From: an uncultured Saprospiraceae bacterium
GTDB taxonomy: Bacteria; Bacteroidota; Bacteroidia; Chitinophagales; Saprospiraceae
Direction: 5' to 3'
DNA: 64,000 nt
Assembly (NCBI GenBank): GCA_937926205.1
Contig: CALEYL010000052.1
Location: forward strand, 62,001-126,000
Part shown: one piece after another, positions 51,501 through 59,319 of the stretch
How the letters are laid out: the number at the start of each line of letters is the position of its first letter
Position numbering within the stretch: position 1 is the stretch's first letter
The notes under the pieces: model-generated
Seen by the model: only the letters and a program-made list of their open reading frames with translations
Database searches by the model: none
What the model was told of the DNA's origin: nothing
Program-made: the position numbers and the translations under genes

Positions 51501-51886
51501 GTCAGAAAATGGGCCTGGAGCCGATGCGCAAATGGACCAAACCGACCACGGTGCTGGTAGGCGAAAGCAATTATTCCGATGCACACCTGTTCCCGGTCAC
51601 GTTTAAAGCATACGACATTGGAAAAACGGTGGGTATGCCCGTTCCCGGAACCGGAACTGCTGTTTGGTGGGAGCGGCAGATCGATCCAACGCTGGTTTTT
51701 GGCATTCCGCAAGTCGGCATGGTGGGACTGGATGGCCAGTACATGGAAAATACCCAGTTTGAACCGGACATTAAAATCAAAAACGAACCAGCGGTAATCC
51801 TGAAAGGGAAAGACCAGCAGATCGAAAAGGCGGTGCAGGATTTGTTGCTGCAAACGACACCGAATCCGATTGGGGTGAAGGATTAG
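48587..51886 (+). CDS. Tricorn-like S41 protease
   Basis: 1099 aa from the ATG at 48587. Signal peptide residues ~14-34 end in CSASAQ. WD40/TolB-like beta-propeller repeats with SPDG motifs (PSISPDGQTIVFSYKG, FSPDGRSVIYAG) fill ~40-540. A very acidic/basic linker of DKKDGDKSKEDDKKDKK type is near residues 580-605. Then come a second propeller, a PDZ domain (~800-880) and an S41 catalytic domain with VDTRFNGGGWLHDDL and the nucleophile region GESNYSDAHLF. It degrades peptides in the periplasm. Monocistronic and followed by the repeat cluster. Confidence 0.92.
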   Translation: MKRIPKMANPTAHSLRTLPAILIALWMSCSASAQESPLWMRYPSISPDGQTIVFSYKGDLYRVPASGGAATPLTLHEAHDFMPIWSHDGKQIAFASDRYGNFDVFVMPANGGEARRLTYHSGNDIPSDFSPDDKGVIFTANRRYTAENAQFPRFSQLYTVPVTGGNARMVMDNQAEYARYNASGTKILYHDWKGYEDHWRKHHTSSVTRDIWIYDVPTQKYTQLSTFAGEDRNPVFGQTEKEIYYLSEASGTFNIWKRTLEGPGQATAVTTFEKHPVRFLSKANNGRLCFSWNGEIYTLDNGGQPQKVAIQINIDGRLNMEKVLSINGGATEFSLAPSGKEIVFVFRGEVFVTSVDGSVTKRITNTPEQERSVSFSPDGRSVIYAGERNNNWNVYQSSIVRKEEPYFYASTVLKEEALVATDKEEFQPHYSPDGKEVAYLEERTTLKVLNLATKTSRTVLPGTYNYSYSDGDQYYSWSPDSKWLLVDFIPKGGQVFVGEIGLVNADGKSEPVNLTQSGYSDGTSKWAMDGKMMLWFSDRDGMKNHGSWGGESDVYGMFFTQEAFDRFNLSKEDFALVKEQEEKDKKDGDKSKEDDKKDKKDEAKKEVKPIQLELPGIENRKARLTIHSSRLSDAVLSKDGEKLFYLAQFEKTSDLWVTELRTKDTKLLCKDAGSAMEISEDGKSLFVISNGNIVKIETEGGKRENVNIKGEMNLNYLAEKAYIFDHAWRQVVKKFYVTDLHGVDWDFYYREYKRFLPFINNNYDFSEMLSEMLGELNASHTGCRFSPPQVNTDATAYLGVFLDEGYTGDGLKITEIIAKSPLDNAKSKVRVGHIIEKIDGQAVRADMDFYQLLNRKSGQLTLLSVFDPKANTRFEETVKPINRGEENELIYQRWVENRRKEVDAASAGKVGYVHVRGMNDQSYRNVVEEVLGKDINKDALIVDTRFNGGGWLHDDLATFLSGKKYMDMVPRGQKMGLEPMRKWTKPTTVLVGESNYSDAHLFPVTFKAYDIGKTVGMPVPGTGTAVWWERQIDPTLVFGIPQVGMVGLDGQYMENTQFEPDIKIKNEPAVILKGKDQQIEKAVQDLLLQTTPNPIGVKD

Positions 51887-51908
51887 TGGGTTTTTTCAAG
51901 AGGCAAAA

Positions 51909-52101
51909 ATGAGTCATCTCGAATTTTTTGTTGCCCCGTTAGGGGCAAAATATCGTTAGAAAAATCATCAACCCAAGAGGTTTCGTGCCGTAGGTACGCA
52001 ATATTGCGTACCTACGGCACGCTAAAAACATCCCAAATGATTTTAGCTAACGATATTAGGTTTCTAACGGAACCGGATTCTCAAAATTCGGAATGACTCA
52101 T
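51909..52101. mobile_element. 193-bp nested-palindrome element (A)
   Basis: Ends ATGAGTCATCTCGAATTTT (51909-51927) and its complement at 52083-52101 match 17 of 19. Inside, ATATCGTTAG...AAAATCAT (51950-51968) pairs with 52037-52056. The centre is a perfect 38-bp palindrome at 51984-52021 with half CGTGCCGTAGGTACGCAAT. No ORF. The 251-bp element B2 is inserted at its right edge. Confidence 0.7.
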
Positions 52102-52352
52102 GTGAATCAGGGGCTATTTTTATCAGGGAATGCCCCATTAGACGCTGAAGCGTCAATGGGCAAGTCTCTGTGGACTCTTTTTGGTCGCGGAGTTCCGCGG
52201 AGTAAGGGAGTCTCGCGGAGTAATGCAAGCTGTTTTACGAAGAGCCTCATAAAACTCCGTGAAACTCCGCGTTTACTCTGTGAAACTCCGCGTCATTTTT
52301 AAACGGCAGATCAATTCGTGGCGCATGCCAAGGGGTTTTGCCCCTAATTCGC
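52102..52352. mobile_element. 251-bp MITE-like element, copy B2, with 9-bp target duplication
   Basis: Same length and internal order as 5934-6184: GACGCTGAAGCGTC at 52141, three CGCGGAGT octamers from 52186 and four ACTCYGYG octamers to 52292. The ends are inverted repeats (GTGAATCAGGGGC and GCCCCTAATTCGC). It is flanked immediately by perfect direct repeats ATGACTCAT at 52093-52101 and 52353-52361, as left by a transposase making a 9-bp staggered cut. Confidence 0.85.
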
Positions 52353-52546
52353 ATGACTCATGTTTGAAATTTCTCTGGCATGTTCCCTAAGAAGGCATCC
52401 ATTGAACCTTTGAAAACACATAGAACGCAGATTCCGTGGATAGTACATAGTGTTCCAAGGCAGATAAGGCCTAAGCATTGATGCGAACAGCGCGTCGGTA
52501 TGATCAAAAGAGGAAACAGAAAAATTTGTCATTAAATAAAACAACA

Positions 52547-54016
52547 ATGGACGCAAATCGAAAAACACCAGGCGTATACATACAGGAAGTTCAGGGCTTC
52601 CCAAATGCTGTAACAGCCGTTGAAACAGCCGTTCCTGCTTTTATCGCTTATACGCCGCAGGTCAATCAAAAAGCAGGTGCAGCCTTGTTTGAGCCTGTAC
52701 TGATTGAGTCCATGGTTGAGTTCATGCGCCTCTTTGCCTTTCCTGCAGATTCAAAAACGGGCGTTCCTCCACCGCAATACGCTCCGGTTTATTACATCAC
52801 CAAAGTAAATAAAGCGCCCGACAAAGGAACCGCTTATCCCTTCAATGGCGAACTATACGCCATCGAACCCGATCCGGGCACCATTTGGTATTTCTACAAC
52901 AGCCTGCAGCTGTTTTTTCAAAATGGCGGTAAAAAGGCCTACATCGTGCCGGTTGGGACATACGGTTCTGCTTCAGGTGCTCCGATCCAACCGGGAGGCT
53001 CCATCGTGAATCCGAATGTCAAACTGGCGGATTTGCAGAAAGGACTCGCTGCGTTGAAAAAAATACCCGAGGTGACGATGTACGTTTTCCCGGAAGCGAC
53101 GCTGCTCTCTGTAGCTGAAAACGGAACGCTGATGGAATCGGCTTTGCTGCAATGTGAAGAAATGCAGACAGCCGTCGCTATTTTTGACGTCATCGGCGGC
53201 AGAGAACCTGATCCGGTGATGTGGGGAAATGATATCCAGACTTTCCGGGCGAACACCGGTAGCAACGGACTGAAGTACGGGGTTGCTTATTATCCTTTCC
53301 TGAAAACAACAGCTGTACCCATCGATAAAGTAACAAGGGCCAATATCGGCGGCGACAAGACCGTGCTGGACCCCTTGCTCAATGACCCTCAATCGTACAA
53401 ACAAATCCTGGCCATCATTCAGGAAAAAATAAACGTTCTGCCACCCAGCAGCATTATGGCAGGCATTTATACCCTCGTGGATGAAACCAAAGGCGTGTGG
53501 ACAGCGCCGGCCAATATTTCGCCCATCGGAGTCCACGATGTCACGATTCGTATCAACTCCAATCAACAGGGAAATCTTAATGTTGATGCGGTCAGCGGCA
53601 AATCCATCAACGCGATCCGCTATTTCCCCGGGCAGGGCATATTGGTTTGGGGCGCCCGCACCTTAGACGGCAACAGCCAGGACTGGCGCTACATCAATGT
53701 TCGCAGAACCGTTACCATGATCGAGCAAAGTGCCAAATTGACCTTGCGCTATTTTGTCTTCGAACCGAATGACGCCAACACCTGGACCACAGTAAGGGCC
53801 ACGCTCGAAAATTTTCTGACCATTCTCTGGCAGCAAGGCGCCTTAATTGGCTACAAACCACAGGATGCTTTCGGGGTTCAGGTGGGGCTGGGCTCAACCA
53901 TGACACAGCAGGATATTTTGGAGGGCCGCCTCCGGGTAAATATACACCTTGCTTTAGTGCGTCCGGCCGAATTTATCGTGATTTCGCTGGAGCAACAATT
54001 GGGGAATACGGCATAG
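52547..54016 (+). CDS. Orphan contractile tail sheath protein
   Basis: 489 aa from the ATG at 52547. It begins KTPGVYIQEVQGFPNAVTAVE-type, the phage tail sheath N-terminus, and ends with the sheath subtilisin-like/C-terminal domain (RATLENFLTILWQQGALIG, then RLRVNIHLALVRPAEFIVIS). Sheath subunits form the contracting outer tube of phage tails, extracellular contractile injection systems and related machines. The tube, baseplate and ATPase genes that normally follow are absent: the next gene is a convergent lipoprotein. It therefore stands alone in this region. Confidence 0.88.
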   Translation: MDANRKTPGVYIQEVQGFPNAVTAVETAVPAFIAYTPQVNQKAGAALFEPVLIESMVEFMRLFAFPADSKTGVPPPQYAPVYYITKVNKAPDKGTAYPFNGELYAIEPDPGTIWYFYNSLQLFFQNGGKKAYIVPVGTYGSASGAPIQPGGSIVNPNVKLADLQKGLAALKKIPEVTMYVFPEATLLSVAENGTLMESALLQCEEMQTAVAIFDVIGGREPDPVMWGNDIQTFRANTGSNGLKYGVAYYPFLKTTAVPIDKVTRANIGGDKTVLDPLLNDPQSYKQILAIIQEKINVLPPSSIMAGIYTLVDETKGVWTAPANISPIGVHDVTIRINSNQQGNLNVDAVSGKSINAIRYFPGQGILVWGARTLDGNSQDWRYINVRRTVTMIEQSAKLTLRYFVFEPNDANTWTTVRATLENFLTILWQQGALIGYKPQDAFGVQVGLGSTMTQQDILEGRLRVNIHLALVRPAEFIVISLEQQLGNTA

Positions 54017-54041
54017 ACGGGTGGGGTTTCGACATCAGCGC

Positions 54042-54701
54042 CTACTTTTCTCTTAGCGTTGGAAAATTGTCCAGGTCAATGTCGCGAACATCCTCATTAC
54101 AATTTTTAATCAACTTGCCTAAGAAGTTGCGGGAACTCTCTGTTTTTCCAATCCGAATGGCCGTATGGCAATCGGAATTTGCGGTGGTAAATTCAGTCGC
54201 AAAATAAGATGCACCGGAGGCGTCGTCTTCATCTGATTCGGCGCCGAGGAAAAAGAAAGGGCTGATGTCTGCACTTCCGGTTTGGGTGTAAGCAGGCTTT
54301 CCAGACTTCATCATGTTTATGGTATAATCCACCGTAGTTTGGTTGATCCTTTTTAATTGCAAGGTGATGGCAAGCGGCTCCTTTTGTCCATGTAATACGA
54401 TCGTTTTTCCAATGGGTGGTTCTGACGCAAAATAGGCAGAGTCTGTGCCATTGATGACCATGAGGTTGCCATCCAGATAAAAATTTTCAAAATCGGTGTT
54501 TTGGCGAAGCAAACTTAAAAAAGCAGGCGAATAATCGGCTTCATTTTTGACGATCAGCTTAGCAGAGGCGCCTTCCTGTTCCCCGGGATTGCTTTGAGAG
54601 GAAGTATCGGAGGCCTGTGTTTCAGGGGTGTTTTTATCCGTAGTGGACGATGACTGGCAGGCCATTATCGCGATTAGAAAAATCAGAAAGACGTTTTTCA
54701 T
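54042..54701 (-). CDS. Lipoprotein of unknown function
   Basis: 219 aa. Lipobox IAIMAC15 then a Ser/Thr/Gln-rich linker (to ~45). The globular part (~50-219) has KLIVKNEADYSPAFLSLLR and HTAIRIGKTESSRNFLG. Not a family I recognise. It faces the sheath gene (25 bp apart at their 3' ends) and is divergent from the GH9 gene. Confidence 0.7.
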   Translation of the reverse strand: MKNVFLIFLIAIMACQSSSTTDKNTPETQASDTSSQSNPGEQEGASAKLIVKNEADYSPAFLSLLRQNTDFENFYLDGNLMVINGTDSAYFASEPPIGKTIVLHGQKEPLAITLQLKRINQTTVDYTINMMKSGKPAYTQTGSADISPFFFLGAESDEDDASGASYFATEFTTANSDCHTAIRIGKTESSRNFLGKLIKNCNEDVRDIDLDNFPTLREK

Positions 54702-54760
54702 GGACCAAAATTGAAATGAAGCGCTAAATATACCTTAATTTTCTCTTCAAAAAACAAACC

Positions 54761-57250
54761 ATGCGCCTACACCGACCGCTGCCGCTGACTAGTTTTTTCC
54801 TGTTGTTTTCCTGTTTGATTTTCGCACAATCGGCTACATCCTGGATACGCATCAACCAGCTCGGGTACCTCGAACAGGATCTGAAAACAGCAGTGCTCGT
54901 CAGCAAGGCAGCCTTATCATTTGATGCCTTTGAACTTCGCGATGCACTCACCCACGAACCTGTTTTCAGGGGTGACAAAATCGGCAAATACGGCGCCTGG
55001 TCTGCATTTACAGAAGCTTACCGGCTCGATTTTTCGGCGTTTGATACTCCGGGCGCCTACTATGTGCAGGCGGCCGGCATTCGATCGCCTGATTTTCGAA
55101 TTGGCAATGAAGTGTATGAAGGTACGGCCGATTTCATTCTCCGCTACATGCGACAGCAGCGCAGCGGTTTCAATCCCTACCTGAACGATTCCTGTCACAC
55201 GGCGGATGGCTTCATCATTTACCACCCCGACCCGGCCAAAGATTCAACAAGGATTGATGTTTCCGGTGGCTGGCACGACGCTTCGGATTATCTGCAATAC
55301 CTGCCGACTTCTGCGAATTCCACTTTTCAGCTTTTGTTTGCTTACCGGCAAAATCCCGGCGCTTTTGGCGATGCCTTTGCGGCAAATGGCCGTCCCGGCG
55401 CAAATGGCATTCCTGACATTCTCGATGAAGCCAAATGGGGGCTGGACTGGCTCCTCAAAATGAATCCCGGGCCCGGCGAATACTACAACCAGATTGCCGA
55501 CGACCGAGACCACCAGCGCATGCGGCTGCCAACCCTCGACTCCATCCGCTATGGCGCTCCCGATGGCAGTCTGGCCCGCCCGGTTTATTTCATCACGGGC
55601 GAACCGCAGGGCGCTTTTAAATACAAAAACCACACAAAAGGCGCCGCTTCTTCAGCGGGCAAATTCGCTTCGGCTTTTGCGCTTGGCGCTCAGGTACTTC
55701 GACCATTTTACCCGGATTATGTGGCGCAATTGCCCGTCAAAGCCCTCGATGCCTATCGTTTGGGACAGCAAAAACCCGGCTATACCCAAACTGCGCCTTG
55801 CCGGGCGCCTTATTTTTACGAAGAAGAGAATTATGTGGACGATATGGAACTGGCGGCAACCCAGCTGGATGCGCTATTCCCCGGAAAGGGCTACCGCCAG
55901 CAGGCAGGAGGCTATGGCCGGTCCGAACCCATCACCCCCTGGATGGGCAGCGATACCGCCCGACACTACCAGTGGTACCCTTTTGTGAACCTTGGACATT
56001 ATTTCCTCGCAGAAACACCCTGGAATGCCGACTATGCTGCTTTTCTGGAATTCATGCGCCGGGGAGTTGACAGCGTTTACCAGCGGGGCAAAACGAATCC
56101 TTTTCTCTACGGCGTACCTTTTATCTGGTGTTCCAACAACCTCAATGTAGCCATTTACACCCAGGCCCGCCTGTACCGCGAACGCAGTGGCGACGATCAA
56201 TATAAGGAAATGGAACTGGCGCTGCGCGACTGGCTGTTCGGTTGCAATCCCTGGGGAACCAGCATGATCTGCGGCCTGCCTGCTTCCGGTGTTTCCCCGC
56301 GCGATCCCCACTCGGCATTTACCCATCTTTATCACTACCCCATAGACGGTGGCCTCGTGGATGGCCCCATCTACGGCAGCATCTGGAACAAACTCATTGG
56401 CATCCAATTATACGCACCCGATGAATTTGCCGATTTTCAGTCGCCTTTGGTCATTTACCACGACGACTATGGCGACTATTCCTCCAATGAACCTACCATG
56501 GACGGAACGGCCAGCCTGAGCTATATGCTATCAGCATTACAGATGGAAGGAAAAGCCCGGGAAAAGCCCGTCATCAAAGACGCTGCGGGTGCAGTGGTTC
56601 GCGGCGACACAACTCAAAAAGTCATTCACCTGATTTTTACCGGCCATGAATATGCGGAAGGTGCGACATCCATTGAAAACAGTTTAGATAAAGCAGACAT
56701 CAAAGCTTCGTTTTTCTTCACCGGCGACTTTTGCCGCAAGTACCCGGAAACGGTCCGGAAACTGAATTCGGCAGGACACTATATCGGCGCACACTCGGAT
56801 AAGCACCTGCTGTATTGCGACTGGTCGAAACGGGATTCTCTGCTCGTAAGTAGAACGGACTTTATGAACGATTTGCGGCAAAATTTTGAAGCCCTTGCTT
56901 CTCTGGGGGTCTCCAAACAGGAAGCGCCCTTGTTTATGCCCCCTTACGAGTGGTACAACGATTCCATTGTCGAATGGAGCGGGCAGGCCGGTCTGACCTT
57001 GGTCAATTTTACGCCCGGAACGCGCTCGAATGCCGATTACACCACCCGCAAGATGAAAAACTACCGCAGTTCAAAAGTTATTTACCGCAGCATACTGGAA
57101 TACGAAGCACAGCACCAGAATGGGCTGAATGGCTTTCACTTGTTGATGCACATCGGCGCAGGCAAGGGGCGTCGCGACAAATTTTACAAGCGCCTTGATG
57201 CGCTTACAGAGGAATTGAAAAAGCGGGGCTACCGCTTTGAGCGGCTGTAG
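54761..57250 (+). CDS. GH9 glycoside hydrolase fused to a NodB-like polysaccharide deacetylase domain
   Basis: 829 aa with signal peptide 1-22 (ending IFAQ). Residues ~27-120 are the CelD_N Ig-like domain, ~125-600 the GH9 (alpha/alpha)6 barrel, and ~620-829 a NodB-type fold. GH9 catalytic residues: base Asp173/Asp176 in GGWHDASDY and acid Glu577 in SSNEPTMDG. In the NodB part HSDKH (His678, His682) matches the metal His pair, but the first motif is FTGHE (626-630) instead of TFDD, so the Asp base is not where expected. It probably cleaves and trims a beta-linked polysaccharide outside the inner membrane. No sorting domain is seen. Confidence 0.87.
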   Translation: MRLHRPLPLTSFFLLFSCLIFAQSATSWIRINQLGYLEQDLKTAVLVSKAALSFDAFELRDALTHEPVFRGDKIGKYGAWSAFTEAYRLDFSAFDTPGAYYVQAAGIRSPDFRIGNEVYEGTADFILRYMRQQRSGFNPYLNDSCHTADGFIIYHPDPAKDSTRIDVSGGWHDASDYLQYLPTSANSTFQLLFAYRQNPGAFGDAFAANGRPGANGIPDILDEAKWGLDWLLKMNPGPGEYYNQIADDRDHQRMRLPTLDSIRYGAPDGSLARPVYFITGEPQGAFKYKNHTKGAASSAGKFASAFALGAQVLRPFYPDYVAQLPVKALDAYRLGQQKPGYTQTAPCRAPYFYEEENYVDDMELAATQLDALFPGKGYRQQAGGYGRSEPITPWMGSDTARHYQWYPFVNLGHYFLAETPWNADYAAFLEFMRRGVDSVYQRGKTNPFLYGVPFIWCSNNLNVAIYTQARLYRERSGDDQYKEMELALRDWLFGCNPWGTSMICGLPASGVSPRDPHSAFTHLYHYPIDGGLVDGPIYGSIWNKLIGIQLYAPDEFADFQSPLVIYHDDYGDYSSNEPTMDGTASLSYMLSALQMEGKAREKPVIKDAAGAVVRGDTTQKVIHLIFTGHEYAEGATSIENSLDKADIKASFFFTGDFCRKYPETVRKLNSAGHYIGAHSDKHLLYCDWSKRDSLLVSRTDFMNDLRQNFEALASLGVSKQEAPLFMPPYEWYNDSIVEWSGQAGLTLVNFTPGTRSNADYTTRKMKNYRSSKVIYRSILEYEAQHQNGLNGFHLLMHIGAGKGRRDKFYKRLDALTEELKKRGYRFERL

Positions 57251-57253
57251 TTT

Positions 57254-57772
57254 TCAGGCCTGTTCAATCATCCCGATTGCGACACCCTTTGCCTGCCAGG
57301 CCTGAATCACTTTTTGAAGTTGTTCTGCCCGATAGTTTGAATCAATGACAAAATCGTAGCGCTTTTTGAGGCGGCCTGAATCGTAAACGATGTAGTTTTC
57401 AAGTGCTTTGCCTTTGACTTCCCGAAAAAGTTCAGAAATCGTTTCGGCAGGCATGGCGTAAGCTTCTTTGACTTGTATCTGGGCAGCATCGGCGATTTTC
57501 AGCTCTTCAAGCAATTCGCCGGAATCTCTCAAAATCCGGATCGCGTCGTTTGAAATTTCAATTTGCTGTCCCTTCGAAGCAGCCAGGGTTTTTTTGTCAA
57601 CCCGGAGCCGCCAGACATCGATGCCAAGAACCAGCAGGAAAGCAGGAACGGCCCAATACCAGGGAAGGTTAACCATTAAGGTGATGACAAATACAGCGGG
57701 AAAAAAGAGGATAAATCCGAAACGGCGCCAACGATAATAGGCTTTATTGGTAATCAGGTTAGCTTTAAACAT
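57254..57772 (-). CDS. Two-helix membrane protein of unknown function
   Basis: 172 aa from the ATG at 57772; an ATG at 57790 would add six residues. Two close hydrophobic segments (about 16-35 and 37-53) follow YYRWRRFGFI. The C-terminal half has a PH-like beta pattern (KKTLAASKGQQIEISNDAIRIL, NYIVYDSGRLKKRYDFVID). Not recognised. Convergent with the GH9 gene, 3 bp apart. Confidence 0.6.
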   Translation of the reverse strand: MFKANLITNKAYYRWRRFGFILFFPAVFVITLMVNLPWYWAVPAFLLVLGIDVWRLRVDKKTLAASKGQQIEISNDAIRILRDSGELLEELKIADAAQIQVKEAYAMPAETISELFREVKGKALENYIVYDSGRLKKRYDFVIDSNYRAEQLQKVIQAWQAKGVAIGMIEQA

Positions 57773-57995
57773 CACGGAGATTTTATGCAAATAAAAAGGG
57801 TTTTTAAGTTGGAATCAATGCCTTTGGCTTTTTCCTGAAAAAAAGCTTGTGCAATTTTAAGATTAAGGTAGAAAAAATCAGAAAGCCCCTCCCCAACTGT
57901 CGCAATCAGGACTTTCCACCCACTCTTCCGCCACAAGACGCCAACTTCTGGCCGGAACGCCTGTTCTTTGTGCTTTACACACAAAAAAACAAAGC

Positions 57996-58607
57996 ATGAA
58001 AAAGTCACTGATTTCAGCGCTCGTCTTGACCTTTTTCTTTTCCATAGGCCTCAATGCCCAATTGCCCACCAAAGCAGAAGAGGTCTCCCCATTGTTAATT
58101 GGCGAAGCCATGCCGAATACGGTTTTGACCGGCACAGATGGCAAAAGTGTCGCCTTTCTGGAGCTGGCGAAAGAAAAGCCAACGGTGCTCCTGTTATACC
58201 GTGGCGGCTGGTGCCCCTATTGCAACGCGCATTTGGCTGCCATTGGCAGGGCGGAAGCAGAAATTCTGAAATTGGGTTTTCAAGTCATCGCAGTGAGCCC
58301 GGATGCCCCCAACCACCTTCAGGCTACAGCCGAAAAAGACAGCGTTGGCTACCGCCTGTTTTCGGATGCTACCGGGGAATTCACCAAAGCGGTCGGCATT
58401 GCTTTTCAGGCTCCGGAGAGATACGGAAAACTGCTGGTAGATTTTTCCGACGGCAAAAACGAGGGCTTCCTGCCCGTACCTGCTGTTTTTGTGCTGAACA
58501 AAGAAGGAGAAATTCTCTTCGAATACATCAATCCGAATTACAAAAAGCGCCTCGGTGAAGACCTCTTGCTGGCAGTGTTGAAAGCTATTGTGGCGGAGGA
58601 AAGGTGA
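57996..58607 (+). CDS. Secreted peroxiredoxin-like (AhpC/TSA) protein with CxxC
   Basis: 203 aa with signal peptide 1-22 (ending GLNAQ). Thioredoxin fold with GGWC73PYC76NAHLAAI, a CxxC in place of the usual single peroxidatic Cys arrangement, as in the AhpC-TSA-like group. PAVFVLNKEGEILFEYINPNYKKR is the late strand segment. It probably acts in periplasmic thiol or peroxide chemistry. Monocistronic, followed by a tandem-repeat spacer. Confidence 0.85.
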   Translation: MKKSLISALVLTFFFSIGLNAQLPTKAEEVSPLLIGEAMPNTVLTGTDGKSVAFLELAKEKPTVLLLYRGGWCPYCNAHLAAIGRAEAEILKLGFQVIAVSPDAPNHLQATAEKDSVGYRLFSDATGEFTKAVGIAFQAPERYGKLLVDFSDGKNEGFLPVPAVFVLNKEGEILFEYINPNYKKRLGEDLLLAVLKAIVAEER

Positions 58608-58611
58608 GGGT

Positions 58612-58667
58612 GTTGATCGTTGATCGTTGTTCGTTGTTCGTTGTCCGTTGTTCGTTGTTCGTTGAGC
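58612..58667. repeat. Heptamer array (GTTGTTC)
   Basis: Eight contiguous 7-nt units (GTTGATC x2, GTTGTTC x2, GTTGTCC, GTTGTTC x2, GTTGAGC) starting 5 bp after the peroxiredoxin stop. Three more units (GTTGTTC, GTTGAGC, GTTGTTT) are at 58688-58708. Confidence 0.85.
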
Positions 58668-58729
58668 GCCTGCCTACCCACAGGTAGGTTGTTCGTTGAG
58701 CGTTGTTTGCCTGCCTACCGGCCCGCCTA

Positions 58730-59297
58730 CCGGTGGTCAGGCAGCTACGGTTTATACACATCTTTATTTTGTATCCTATGACCACGTTTGATTCTTTTCT
58801 CGGTTATCGTATTTTGTCATCAAACGGCCACACTGCATTCTGTTTCCACGCAGTTGAGATGCCGATTGTTATCTCAACTTTCACTCCTTACCCGTTTTGT
58901 CATTCCCGCAGGGCTATGGTTTACACACAAGTCCGCAATTTGTTCTGTAAGTATTTGATTTTCAATGAATTAATGATTTATGATATGATTTACAAACCAT
59001 TGAAAATCAATAAGTTGCCAAGATGTGTGTAAACCATAGCCCGCAGGGAATCTGCAAAAGCGCGACAGTTGATTAAATTAGATTGCAAATGACTGTCTAT
59101 TAATATTTTAAACACAAAAAATGTCAGTGTAAAAACCACAAAGCACCTTGTATGACGTCGCAGATTCCCTGCGGGAATGACAGGTGCGGATGAGATATAC
59201 ATCGTAGTTAGCCGATAAATAGTTCGGTACCATGATTCACGGCAATGGTAATTGCTAACAAAAACTTGTGTATAAACCGTAGCTACTGACAGGTAGG
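58730..59297. repeat. Nested inverted repeats, composite non-coding element
   Basis: Outer arms AGCTACGGTTTATACACA (58743-58760) and 59267-59284 are perfect complements, with imperfect extension outwards. Inner arms GGCTATGGTTTACACACA (58912-58929) and 59024-59041 are also perfect and differ from the outer arms at three positions. A third pair, CCGCAGGGAATCTGC (59041-59055), is complementary to 59160-59174. Weak reading frames at 58784-59032 and 58990-59367 cross these repeats and are not believable genes. Confidence 0.7.
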
Positions 59298-59319
59298 TTG
59301 TTCGTGAGTAGCTACTATG

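Larger units (their letters stand above)
51887..52546. other. Repeat-filled spacer before the sheath gene
   Basis: Contains, in order, a small TTGCCCC/GGGGCAA hairpin (51931-51948) inside the 193-bp nested palindrome, the second 251-bp MITE copy and about 180 bp of unique leader for the tail sheath gene. No gene. Confidence 0.6.

Noticed and set aside
50894..51853. 319-codon minus-strand frame inside the tricorn-like gene
   Set aside because: Antisense to PDZ and S41 domains, no family resemblance.
52093..52302. 69-codon frame inside the 251-bp element
   Set aside because: Not preserved in the collinear copy at 5934-6184, and its translation follows the octamer repeats.
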